In this document: piece by piece, positions 35,201 through 46,707 of the stretch
Layout: each line of letters begins with the position of its first letter
Numbering within the stretch: position 1 is the stretch's first letter
Origin: Boswellia sacra
Lineage: Eukaryota > Streptophyta > Magnoliopsida > Sapindales > Burseraceae
Reading direction: 5' to 3'
Assembly: GCA_013180625.2 (NCBI GenBank)
Contig: SNVD02007156.1
Span: forward strand, 1 to 64,000
DNA: 64,000 nt
Made by a program: the position numbers and the translations under genes
The notes under the pieces: model-generated
What the model saw: only the letters and a program-made list of their open reading frames with translations
Told to the model about the DNA's origin: nothing
Database searches by the model: none

Positions 35201-35844
35201 AAAGGCGGCCGCTCTCAAGACTTGAATCCTATACCCACAATGTTATAATAGTTTTCTAAAATAATTCCCCTTTGGACGCTAAGAAAATGAAACAAACTTA
35301 ACTGCTTGAATTTCGAATTCAAAAAATACCGAAATGATAAACATTTTCTTTACAATCATGTTTCATCACTAACTTTAAGTTGCGTGTTACTAATATCACA
35401 TTTTGCTTATTTATTCTCCCTAACACAACTGCTACTTCTTCACCCATGAAACCCTTGTTTTACAAATTCACTTAAAAAATTCAAAACATATTTCTAAATA
35501 ATATTTCATAAATCACAACGGATAAAATTCACTCTAAAAAACAATAATATAAATTAGCATTTCAAAGTAAATAAATTGCATAATTCAGCAAAATAAAAAA
35601 TAAAAAATTAAAACCATAAAATAATTGAAGTAGGGAGGGACCTGGGAGAAGGAGTCTGAAGAGAGTCAGGAGAGGCTTGGCAAGGTAAAACTGGAATTTC
35701 ACAACACTTGCCATGCTTTTCCATCAAAAAGTTGAGATTTTTCTGAGGTTTTCCAAGTGAAAATTTATGGAAACGGGGCTTCAAGCTGAAATTGGAAGCA
35801 AAAACAGATCCAATGTTTTTTGAAAGCACTGCGTTTTGAAGCAT
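32225..35844 (-). CDS. Plastid-type double-PurE protein: transit peptide plus two tandem PurE domains, no PurK
   Basis: My model is complement(join(32225..32327, 32448..32554, 33054..33148, 33235..33352, 33440..33695, 33905..34014, 34353..34447, 34532..34649, 34768..34865, 35032..35087, 35642..35844)), 1359 nt, 452 residues, open to one stop. PurE interconverts N5-CAIR and CAIR in purine synthesis. Exon 1 ([15 protein letters not shown]...) is homologous to the transit-peptide exon of the neighbour and has the same length (203 nt). PurE-1 (residues about 87-227) has NSDSD at 96-100 and HRTP at 126-129. PurE-2 (about 280-440) has the canonical GSDSD at 289-293, HRTP at 319-322 and [12 protein letters not shown]. 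Introns after exons 4 and 8 use GC donors. The linker (about 250-279) is read-through of former non-coding sequence. No PurK/ATP-grasp part remains. Expression is not shown. Confidence 0.8.
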
Positions 35845-37566
35845 TTTATTTTTATATGCAAGCGCCTGGGTGCTGCTATCACCGCCAAGCTGGCTGGCGG
35901 CGGCTGTGCTACTTTTTCAGGCGACGGTGGCTTAACTATTGCTGCTTGTCCGCCGGTGTCTCTGTGTCCCTTTCGTTTTTTCTCTACTTAATCGGGGACA
36001 ATACGGGTCGGGTAATCAAATTTCGGTTTAGTCTCTCTTAAAAAACAAAAATAATAAAAATAATTTTTAATGAAATAAAAAATAATTATATGTGATTGTT
36101 TCTTCATCCTCAAATTTAATCCATATTAATATATTCAAATATTTTAAGTATTTATTTCTTTTATAGAAAACTTATTTTAACATAATTTTATCGTAATAAA
36201 AAAAGTTAAAATTTTTTATTTTTATCTTAATGATAATACATAAATACTTTGTTTTTACACTAAGTTTTCTAAAATATATGTGATTCATGGTCTATTTGTA
36301 TATAATCTAAAATTTTATAGTTAAAAAAATACGATTTTTAAAATTCATAGGGTACACTATTATTATTTTGCCAAAATAGAAAAATTTATCAAATTTGTTA
36401 ATCAATTACATTTATTTCTTTTGTCTTGTTATCTAGATTAAGAAAATAGTCAAATATTCGGGGATTTATGATCTAGACATTCCTTTTGAAGAAATCTTCC
36501 TCCATAACCATGAAAGAAATGGTATTTGATATGGTAAAATATTTGTAATTTAATAGAGATTGGAAATATGTAAGATGAGTAAGAGAGATTAAATTCTAGT
36601 AAAACTATTATAGACTTAATAGTAAATTTTTAATTATAGTTATGGGTATGTTGCCCACCATACAAGCGTTGGCATCTAATATTACTTTAATTTAATTGAT
36701 TACTTTAAAATAGAAAAATAGTTAATAATTGTATTTGCGGGTAAATAAGATGTTTAGAGTTTATTATGTTTATATTCTTATTTTTCATTTGATAGTTTAA
36801 ATGTAGATAAGTTAGGGTTTTACCTTGAAAGAATTGTGAACATTGTCCCAAATTAAGGGATGTCGTCGAAAAGTAAACCTGCTTCTGAAATTATAACTCA
36901 TAATCCTGTGCAATAAGCTGAGAAAAGCTTTTGTTGTTATTTTCAATAGCCAGTGTCGAATAAGTCAAAATGTAATGAATCCCTTCATTTAAGTCGCTTT
37001 TCTTTTGCCCATAGCCCCTTTTTAGAATTAAACATTAAAAAATATTGAAAAAGAAAATACACGAAGTGGATAAGTAATATGTTTTACTAATATTATCTTT
37101 TTAAATATGAACATAAAGCAATTTAATGTCTTACACATCAACAAACTATTTTCAAAATTTCCCGTAAACATCTCTTTTAGATAGAATATGATTGAACTAG
37201 ATTGAAATTTGTAATTCTATTCCAGATGTAAAGGAGTCGCCTCGAAGAAAGAAGATATAATATTGAACTACTAAACCGGGTTTCTCAGAAAGGGTAAAAT
37301 TTATTTGAACCAACATTGGTAGCTTCCCAATTCCTGGAAACACCAATATCTATTTGGATATTAATCCCATCATTATATGACAACTTCTTCCGTCAATTTA
37401 TACAGAAAATAGGAGGAAACAAAAAAGATGGCTTGCAAGGCCATCTGGCTTTATCAACTTTTACAAACAAGTTTGGAGAGCTGGTGTGTCGTTATCCTGT
37501 GAAATCATCAATTTTTATGCATCTGAAACTTTTGCAGGCCTAAGTATTCATCACTTCTCTTCTTCA
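35845..37566. other. Intergenic spacer between the two purine genes
   Basis: 35845-36000 is the G+C-richer leader and promoter-proximal part of the double-PurE gene (minus strand). The rest is AT-rich and non-coding. No mobile element with definable ends seen. Confidence 0.5.
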
Positions 37567-40500
37567 TTAAATAAGAATCCGACCATCTTCGTGTTGCTCC
37601 TCCGATTCTGTCAAGTCATTTTTCTTCCTCTCTTCCAGATACTCATTCACTCTGCACATTAAGTTATAAAACTGGTAGTTTATTTTGAACTAAATTTCAG
37701 TATAAAGATAGTATTCAATCAAATTTGGAAGTATAACATCACGATCGAGAGAGCAAGGAGCTGACCTTGACAGAAGGTCAGGATCACCTACAGCCCCCAA
37801 TGTCCTTGCTGCCCATAAACCTGCACTTCTTGCATCATTTACTCCAACTCTTGCAACTGGGGCATCCGTTGTATCCTGAATTATTGAAATAGAAAAGTTC
37901 AGTAAGACTTTTGAGATAGAAGAGAAGTAAATACATATAAACACTTAAATGGCAAAATTGAATTTCATTTTGCAGAAAAAGACACAAGCATTTATTTATT
38001 TATTTATTTTATGTGCAGCTATATAATTAGGCATGACTTTTTGTAATGGAAGTCATCGTATATACACTAAACAGGATTAATCAAACAAGTGATCATGAGA
38101 TTCTGTCAATTAAACATTCCCTTAATATCACAAACTCAAGCAACCATTGCATAGCAGAACTATCATGAAACATTTTGCCTAGAAGTTACCAAAGCCAAGA
38201 AAAGAATTGTGCTATAAAAATAAAGTATAACAAATCTTATATATCTAACAACTCCCGATCGGCAGTAAACAAAAATCTCAACAAACAGACAACAGAAAGC
38301 AGCGAATCTTAGATTCCAGGTGTGAGTTATGAGAATTTGCCAAACTAATAATTTCCCAGATATTAACGATTGCAGATTAATTGATTAAATAAGTGAAGAG
38401 CAGTCTACCGTCATATCCAATAAGCTTGAATCAATTCCATCCAACTCAGAAGAACGGATAGGGACACCAATAACAGGTACATGAGTAAGTTCAGCAACCA
38501 TACCTAAAAACCAGGCCAGAGTTTCTGTAACAGAAACAAAAACAATTTGTGCATAAAGGGCTACATGTTAAGCATAACTTAGGAACTTACCTGGCAAGTG
38601 GATTGCACCACCCTCACCAGCAATGATAATTTGAATGCCTCGCTCCTGAGCGGATGAGGTATAAGAAACCATACTCTGATGTTCTGAAAGTATCCTGACC
38701 TGAAATTATAATTTTTTGACTAAAAGTGGTGAGAAAGAAACATGGAGATAGAAAAAGACCGAATTGCACATCAGGTATGGATAAATTAAAAAAAAAAAAA
38801 ACAGCACTAGTAATTACAAGGTAACCTCGTTAGGTACACCAAAAATGCTCAAGATCCTTGCAGCATCCTCCATAACAGGAAGGTCTGAATCAGAGCTCAC
38901 AATGATCCCAACACGAGGGGTAACTGCATCAAGCAAACAATAGAAATCCACTTGAAAAATCAAAAATTCATTGCTGAGACATTAGGGAAGAAAAAAAAAG
39001 TGATGCAGTTGTTATCCTAAGCAGCTTAACAAATATAATGGCATTGTCAAACAATAAAATGTTATAAAGCAATCTACACAATATCTAGTATAGCTAAAGT
39101 TTAAAAGAGAGTGCTCCAAAATATAGTATTTAACTCTAATTATCAACATATTTAAGCCAGTGAAATTTCACACAAGTACAAAGCCACCACACTAGCAAAT
39201 TACCTATAGACTGACAATCTGAACCGTCTTCCTTCAGCATTGAATTTAGCCGTGTTTCTACAATGCCTGTAGAAGGTCCAACAATAGTTATATGACCCAT
39301 CTTCCTTTGCTTTCTCATTTCTGCGAAATCACCAAGAGAATGCAGGTAGGTGTTAAAATTGTTTCCAGGAGATAGATGAGCAACAAAAGAAATTATAATG
39401 CGAGTCTGGAGTAGAAGTAAAGAACTTAACCTGGCTTGTCATACCAATGAACAGTAGCCCCAGGAAGGTGCAATGCCCTATCAATCAGTCGATGAGCTAA
39501 ATGGAAACCGCGCTCCCCCTGATTTTAAAGTCAGCATGACAATCAACATTTAATTAATTGCTTCATCTTCAACTAACAAAATGGTAAAAACAATAAATGA
39601 ACTGTTTCATCAACTTTTTTTATTTTTTTGTTACCAGAAAACTGTTTCATGAACATTTGATGACTTGGAAGAAAAAGTTCTTGTTTCCATTTTCAAAAAA
39701 CATTTTTTGAAAACACACATTTACCGATGCATTTTAAATTAATATCAATCATATATCATTTTCAAAATTCAAAAAAATAAAAATAAAAGCAAGCACATTA
39801 TTCTTATTGAATTTTCAAAACAAAAACTCAAAATTCAAAAAAAAAAAAAAAACAAGAGACCGATATTTTATGACCCAGAAAAGAGTTTCACCTCATCTTC
39901 ACCCAGTAAATTATACATAATCGCAGCCGGACTTTTCATTGATGTATCACCAAGTGGAAGACCAACAACAGCCCTCAAGTGCTGTTCAAATTGTGAGGTG
40001 TAACAAGACTCAATTGTGTGATGACCACTATTATGAGGTCTAGGAGCTACTTCATTCAGTAATATCTGATTTAAGAGGAAATAGAAGAAAAACAAGGTTA
40101 AAAACAGAAACTTTGAAAGCCAATGTAGCAGCTTGAAGGAATGAATGTTGTCAAGCTGAGATCATAATAGATGCAAAATTACAACCTGCCCATCCTTCGT
40201 TAAAAATAACTCAACTGCAAACACACCAGCACCTTCTAATGAACTAACAGCTCTGTAAGCAACATCAGTGGCAAGTTCCTTGACTTTCCATGGCACAGAA
40301 GCAGGTGCCTTGACTATGTGGCATATGTTTTCCCTACAAGATAAGTTCTAGATCAAATGTAAAGGGAATTATCTGGTGAAATGCATGTGGGAAACTTACA
40401 CATATTGAGAGTTTTAACACAACCAAGAAAAAATTAATTATCCAAAGAAAATTCAAATGTTGAAACCACATCTTACTTGTGAATTGTTTCCACAACAGGA

Positions 40501-43500
40501 TAACACAAGATAGAATTGTCTCTTCCTCTTGCCACAATGACAGCCAGCTCCTATGGTAATTCAATTTAGATAACACACGAAATCATATTATCATTTGGTG
40601 TTCCACATTAAATTATTATGAAGACCAAAATTCCAAACAGAAGCTGTAGGAAATAACTTGAAATCTTATCAAAAACCAAATGGGAAGGCTTAACAGAAAG
40701 GGTGAGTTCAGTGGCAGCAGTCCATTACGCAAAAACAAAATAACCAAAATTAAGGGCATCAAAACAAAATCCACACCCGACCCCCGCCTCCCCGCAACCC
40801 CCACCACCCCCCCCCACCACCCCCAAAAAAAAAAAACTCCCCACAAAACAAACAAACAAACAAACAAAAAAAAACCTGAAAAGCAGAAAATAAGTTCATA
40901 AAGACCTTAGTCAGTTAGATACTTGCAAGTTATGCTTCTGAACATGCATGTTTAGTTGCAAGGTGTAAAGAGTGACATCTTAAAAGCATAATAAAAAATG
41001 TATCACTTCTTACGCATAAATGTTTAATACAAAAATATTTGCATTTCAATACTCAAAACAATCAGTTTGACAATACATTCAAGATAAAGAAGAAGCTGAA
41101 GCAATAATTATTATGATTATTAAATGATTCACGCTAGTCATTGACCTTGATGAAAGGTGCCCATTTCTCAACATATATACCACGATCAAATCCTCCAAGA
41201 GCTGCGAAAAATGGAAAAACTTAAAATCACATAAAAGTAAGAGCCATCCTTTTATATGATTTTATTATTAAAAATAAATAAATAACCACCGGAGAACAAT
41301 GTTTCACACAAAGCATAACTAGAGTCCAAGAGACCAGCATATGTAAGTCAAACTAATACCAAGTGACCATTATATTCTCAATCAAACCAACAAAAACTTC
41401 TATACATGGTAAACAAGAGCAATTTTGCTTTGTGAAATAGAAGCATAGATTTGCAAGTGGCTAAGTTGCAGATATTACTGTGGACATTTGCGCAGACTTT
41501 GAGCATCTAGATTGAACTAATAGCTCTGCATCTCCCAACAGAATAAGAAATTTAAGGAAAAGCAAAGAAAAATTTAGAAAATCAATCAAAAGTATCCAGC
41601 TAGTTGCTTTCCATAGCTTGGATACATAATGTTATGTAAAAGGGCAACCAAAAAAGAGGTAAAAAGAAAACCAATATGAGAGGAGAACTACAATATCCTC
41701 CATAAACATAGTGTCCCAAAAAAAAAAAAAAAAAAAAAAAATGGCAGCAACTAAATAAAGTGGTAATGTGAATAACCACACGGCTTTTGGTAAATGAAGG
41801 CTAAAAAGAAAATATGACTTGTCATCAAGGAAAGAAACCAATTTATATAAAATCCATTCAGTAATTATTACCAAAGAACTTTACCAGTTATGGCAGAAGA
41901 AAGCTCCTCTTCACTCTTAGCAACAGCATTTCCACGCCCATCATAGGCTAACCTTTTGCTCTTTATCATAAGAGGATAGCCAAATAGGTCCCCTGCTCTC
42001 CTTGCACCTTCAAGATCATCTATCTGTCTTAGCCAAATATCAATATCAATAAATTAAATCTGGAACTAATTTTCTTTCAGTAACAACTGAACTTGAAAAT
42101 TCCTATAAGAAATATGAAAATCATTTGCTACATCTTCTAATGAAATAGAAATATGAACAAAGGCCAACCTGCATGAATTCAGGAAGTGGAATTCCATGCT
42201 GAGAAAAATGGACCTTTTGAAGGAATTTATCCTGCAAGATGGCAATATGGATAAGCAAAAAACATATTGTATTTAACAGGGATACATTAGACATCAAAGA
42301 AATTTGAATAAACAATGAAGACTTGATCAATGTGAGATTAAGTGGAAATTGAGAAGAATTGTAAAAATTTATAAAAGTATCTCCAAAAAATAAGAAGCAT
42401 TCTCATAGTATAGCACACACCATGAAGCCAAAACCTATATAACTGAAGATCCTAGCAGACGCACTAACACCTCAACCATTTGACAACATTGCTTCATCGC
42501 AAAACAAAAAGGACCCTCCAACCATCAGAGTTCAACTTGCAGCATGGCTTGGTATTGATATATCATAACAGGAAAATGATTGTTTGCCCTGTTATTATCT
42601 TATTCCCATTAAAGACACTATCTCTTGGTCCTTGTATCCTCCATCTAGATGAGGATATCTATAGTAGCGGATGTGTTCGAAATGGGCATTAAAAATAAAA
42701 TTAAAAGGACAAAAAAAGGGAAAACAAGGAAGAAGATATGATACTAAAACCACAGATTTTTAAATAAGTTAACCTTAGATCATTCATAATATGGTCACAA
42801 TTACCTACACATTCCTTTCATAGAAACCCAAAAAGAATAGCTTAGTTGCTGTAGTACCATTTATCCAAGAAGAGTCTACTTTCATGAATATGTATCACTT
42901 AAATTACACACTTTAAATGGTAAGGTTTCATGCCCAAAAAAATTGATCCTAATGGCTTAAATTATGTACTCCAAAGTATTTCACAAGAAGCATTCAAAAA
43001 ATCAATGAAAAATGATGAAAAACATACCTGGATTATCCGAATGGTGGAGGCTCTGGGTTGACAATCTACTCCTTGTTGTTCAAGCTTCTGCAATGTGGCG
43101 ACATCAACATGTTCAATCTCAACAGTCAACACTCCACATCTAACTACCAACAACAATATCAGCACATTAAACAATTTGTTTCCACTATCTTAAAAACCAA
43201 TACTATAGAAGTAATAGCATGACCATAAATCACATCAGTTTTACGAAAAACTGAACCTCTTTGCAAATTCCTGAACTTGTGCGCTGTCATCAAAACTGCC
43301 AACCATGTGATCATAAGACAGTGCACTTGCTGGACAGTTTTCAAGCGGGTCTAAAACCATAACTTTAATGGCCATTTGAGAAGCAGCCTGGCACAGCATA
43401 CGACCCAATTGCCCTCCTCCAAGGACTCCAACAATCATTTCGGATAATCCATGAACAGATGTGTTATCCTTCCTATATTTTACAGAAAAATAGAGGGATT

Positions 43501-43979
43501 AAACAATTGAAAATCAGAACTTTAACTAAAAATATTAATAACAATAATAATAAACGATAAGACTTATTTAAAAGCAACAATCTTTCTTCAGATAAACCGA
43601 GGTAACAAGAAACTATTTATTGGATCAATGTTTGCATTACGATTTCAAAGTAACAATCTTTCTCTTGAAAACCAAAACACTATACAATACAAACAAACAG
43701 CAACTAATTCATACAAAATTTAAAGAAAAAATAAAATAATAATAAAACAAATAGCAGAGGTTAAAGAAGTAGGGACCTGACAGCAGAAGTGTCGTAAGAG
43801 TCTGCAGAAGCTCGGCAGGCCAAAACCGGATTTTTATAAGACTTGTTGCTGCGTTTTTCCATCGGAATCCTCACTTTGCAAGGCTTTCGAAGTGCAAGTT
43901 TGTGAAACGAAGGCTTGAAGCTGAAATTGGAGATGAAAGCAGATTCTATGTTTTTTGAAAACGCTACGCTTTGAAGCAT
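37567..43979 (-). CDS. PURKE: Phosphoribosylaminoimidazole carboxylase, chloroplastic (PurK-PurE) with divergent PurE half
   Basis: My model is complement(join(37567..37651, 37766..37875, 38409..38503, 38591..38699, 38826..38923, 39204..39320, 39431..39518, 39892..40065, 40186..40333, 40477..40550, 41146..41201, 41885..42023, 42169..42231, 43028..43139, 43257..43472, 43777..43979)), 1887 nt, 628 residues. It would convert AIR to CAIR in plastid purine synthesis. Residues 1 to about 70 look like a transit peptide. PurK follows, with [12 protein letters not shown] at 82-93, [20 protein letters not shown] and [16 protein letters not shown], the ATP-grasp signature. PurE starts near 464 but is abnormal: SSDSD at 473-477 (family GSDSD), EHQSM at 502-506 in place of AHRTP with a two-residue deletion, [12 protein letters not shown], and [15 protein letters not shown] in place of the [13 protein letters not shown] segment. 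PurK looks functional and PurE doubtful. Confidence 0.88.
40790..40875. repeat. Low-complexity C-rich then A-rich tract in an intron
   Basis: A run of accccc/caccaccccc units is followed by poly(A) and (caaa)n. It lies in the intron between exons 6 and 7 of the PurK-PurE gene. It gives rise to long spurious reading frames on both strands. Confidence 0.8.
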
Positions 43980-44453
43980 TTTTGCTCTCGCTACTGCTAT
44001 AGCACGGTGCTTTACTCTTTCTCACTTCTGCCACCAGCCCCACGTTGCTATTGTAGTTGCTACTGCGGCTGCGGCGTTACTTATACGGCGGAAATTCGCT
44101 TCTTGCTGGTCTGCTGCCCGGCTTTTGTTGTTCAGCTGCTGATATAAAGAGGCTAATACGGATCGGGTTATCGGATTGGGTACGGACTTTTACCCTGTAG
44201 TTGCATATTTAAATTTAGATTTAAAAAATGGATAATATCGATTTGCCGCTGAAAAAAAATAAATGAATAAATAACCCACATTTCAGGGCGCTTCTTAAGA
44301 ATAACCCTCCCTCTCAAAAGTTATCATCCCATGGCCTCTAACTTTCCAAATGACATAACTACCCTTCATTTATTTTTTTTCATTTACTCTCTCCTACTCA
44401 TCAGCCCTCCACTTTGGGATAGTTTTTATTTGACCTCTTTTCGGGTCTCCTAA
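43980..44453 (-). promoter_or_regulatory. Upstream region of the PurK-PurE gene, bounded by a MULE
   Basis: Leader and promoter-proximal DNA of the minus-strand gene. It includes a G+C-richer part (43990-44140) and an AT-rich part. The MULE at 44463 starts only 483 bp from the ATG, so the element end lies in the probable promoter. No individual TATA box is convincing. Confidence 0.45.
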
Positions 44454-44462
44454 CAAAATATA

Positions 44463-45508
44463 GGGAAAATTGAGAAAATAGTCAAATTTAGGGAGCCTGT
44501 TTGAAAAATGGATACGTTCTGAAATTTTTTCATCCCATAGACACTTTTGTGTCTAAAAGATAAAAATACCCTTGTACTATAATAAATTCTCAAAACGTTT
44601 GTTATTTCATATCCCTTCGGATGAATTTGAAGAAAGACAGTAAAGTAAAACAAAGAACAAAGAACAAAGAAACTAGTAACAGCTCGAATCATTTCACTTC
44701 ACTGTCCCGAAACAACCTCAACATCTGAAGCAGTAAGAACAAATTTCCTTAATCCCTCTGTAAATGGCGTGAAAATTTAATGTATGTGTAGTGTTTTCGT
44801 TATTGATCGCTTTGGTAACTGACAACCGCATTATATAACTTAAAAATAGGTTATATATGTGAACTAAGGGTAGAGATAGTGCCGTCTGTGTGAAAAAATG
44901 CTGGAAATTGGCTGTCGGTGTGCAAAAATGTGTTTTCGCAGTCGAAGGTTGAAGAAGACGAGTGTCTTCGAGTGTCGTCGAGTCTCGTCGAGTGTCGAGA
45001 AGTTCTGTCGGACCGAATCTCGACAATTCGGATGGTGGTGTCGAGTGTCTAGGCATTGCGTCGATTCTAGGTTCGAGTGTCGCGGGTTCGAGTGTCGTCG
45101 AGGGTCTTGTGGATTGACGACGTCGATGAAAGTTCGTGTGTCGCGTGTCGAGAGTCGAGTGTCAGACGCGGGAAAACCGACCTGTAGATGTCTCGAACCA
45201 TGCATGTCGAGTGTTTCGAGAGTCGTCGAGACTATTTTGTCGAGCTTTCGAGTAAGCGCGTCGAGTGTACAACTTGACGAGTGTCGGATGCAAAAGATAG
45301 TTGAGTTCGAGTGTCGTGTCACATATGTCGAGTGTCGAGTGTGTTTGTCGAGTGTCGTCAAGCGTTTTGGCAGAACACTGGTTTTTTCGACTTTTGCAAG
45401 CTATTTCGTAATTATTTTTTGTCCACGGATCTTATAGGATATGATATGTCTCAATCATGTAGGAAATGGAAACTTTACGCATACTCATTGTATACAATGG
45501 TTCTTGGA
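44463..45508. repeat. Left TIR of MULE copy 2
   Basis: It runs from gggaaaattgag to ggttcttgga and is the inverted counterpart of 54719-55758. The outer about 450 bp is AT-rich with agacacttttgtgtctaaaaga. The inner part (44940-45370) is a dense array of gtcgagtgtcg units ending in the motif aagcgttttggcagaacac. Reading frames here are artefacts of the repeat. Confidence 0.95.
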
Positions 45509-45537
45509 CCAGAAAACATGAGAAACATGTATGTATT

Positions 45538-46502
45538 ATCACACAGACCCCCCCTAGGTTTTGACTTAATTTCATTCAGAAACATTGTTTGTTACTTTTC
45601 ATCATACGGTAGCCCTGACTTTTTCGAAATTCATCATCGGTACCCCTTCCGTTAGTTTTGTCGTTAAGTGACATCATACGGTACCCCTAACTTTCTTACC
45701 AGATTTTGTTGTGAATGTTCTGCGGTAGGTGCTCACATACTTCCGAACATCATCCTCCTTTGAGAGGCTAAAAAGCTTCCTAATCTTGGATGCCCTCTTT
45801 GGACCCCTCATCCTTGGGTTTTCACTGTCTGTCAACTCAGGTAGATCATTCTCATCCTTCTTAACTATAAACAAGTTCAATACAGACAGATCTTGACCAA
45901 CAATGCATCCACGAACAGATTTCCTCCTTCGCTCTCCATTGCGCCTTCCATAACCTATGAAGCAAGAGGTTCCTCTTTGAAGCAAAAGATGAACACGACC
46001 AGGAGTCAGAACTCCCAGTTTCATTGGGAATCCTTGCTTGTCACAACCTCCTATGATCTTAAAAACATATTCTTTGAATTCCTGACCCAGAGCATCTGTA
46101 CTAAATTCCTGGGAGATCCTCCTGTCAAAAAAAGCTCAGGCTTCTGATCGTCATCGATCTCAAGCTTGTTCTGGCAACCAGTGGTTGGGTTTGCTATGTC
46201 AAACTTCATTTTGCATCAACTCAACTCAACTCTTGCTATTAGCGTGCGCAGTGCAGGGGAGGCAGTAAAGAGCACTTGGATTCTATAAGCAGCTCCTGTA
46301 GGACTGGTCAGCAGAACTAATTAGGTGGAAAGACTTTTTTTTACCCTATTCATTACATTTATTTTCATACAATTAACGGCAAAACTGACGGAAGGGGTAT
46401 CCATGATTAATTTCAAAAAAGTCAGGGGTATCGTATAATGAAAATTGGTAAACAGTGTTTATGAATGAAATTAAGCTAAAACCCAGGGGAGGTCTGTGTG
46501 AT
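45538..46502 (-). mobile_element. Nested inverted-repeat unit carrying an RPS6 fragment (copy 2)
   Basis: Arms at 45538-45690 (atcacacagaccccccc...) and 46370-46502 (reverse atcacacagacctcccctggg) are imperfect inverted repeats around the RPS6 fragment. It lies at the same place in the MULE as the unit at 7615-10275, so capture predates the split of the two MULE copies. No target-site duplication seen. Confidence 0.7.
45690..46209 (-). pseudogene. Captured ribosomal protein eS6 (RPS6) fragment
   Basis: Starts at the ATG at 46207-46209 ([21 protein letters not shown]), with a small deletion and frameshift after DQKP. It then recovers the family frame: [42 protein letters not shown] and [20 protein letters not shown]. 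From there it is open through [20 protein letters not shown] and [19 protein letters not shown] to GKKV, where the unit's arm begins. It covers roughly residues 1-153 of a family protein of about 250. No introns are visible. It cannot encode a complete ribosomal protein. Confidence 0.9.
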
Positions 46503-46707
46503 TAGCCTATTAAAAAATGTCACTATACAATAATGTGTATTTACAAGTTTTCGTACAACTATACATCGTAACCATGTGCGACTATAAAAAAAATGTACTA
46601 TACAATAATGTGCTAGTGTCCAGAAACTATAAACAAAAAAAAATTGTGTAACTAAACTTAATATATACAAAAAATAGGTGATCTCATGGTCCCAACATGC
46701 TCGGCTG

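Noticed and set aside
40680..40901. Lysine/proline-rich frame in the purine gene region
   Set aside because: It is a low-complexity C-rich and A-rich intron tract.
45674..46024. RPS6 fragment as a working ribosomal protein gene
   Set aside because: It lacks about 100 C-terminal residues, has a frameshift near the start and lies inside a transposon.
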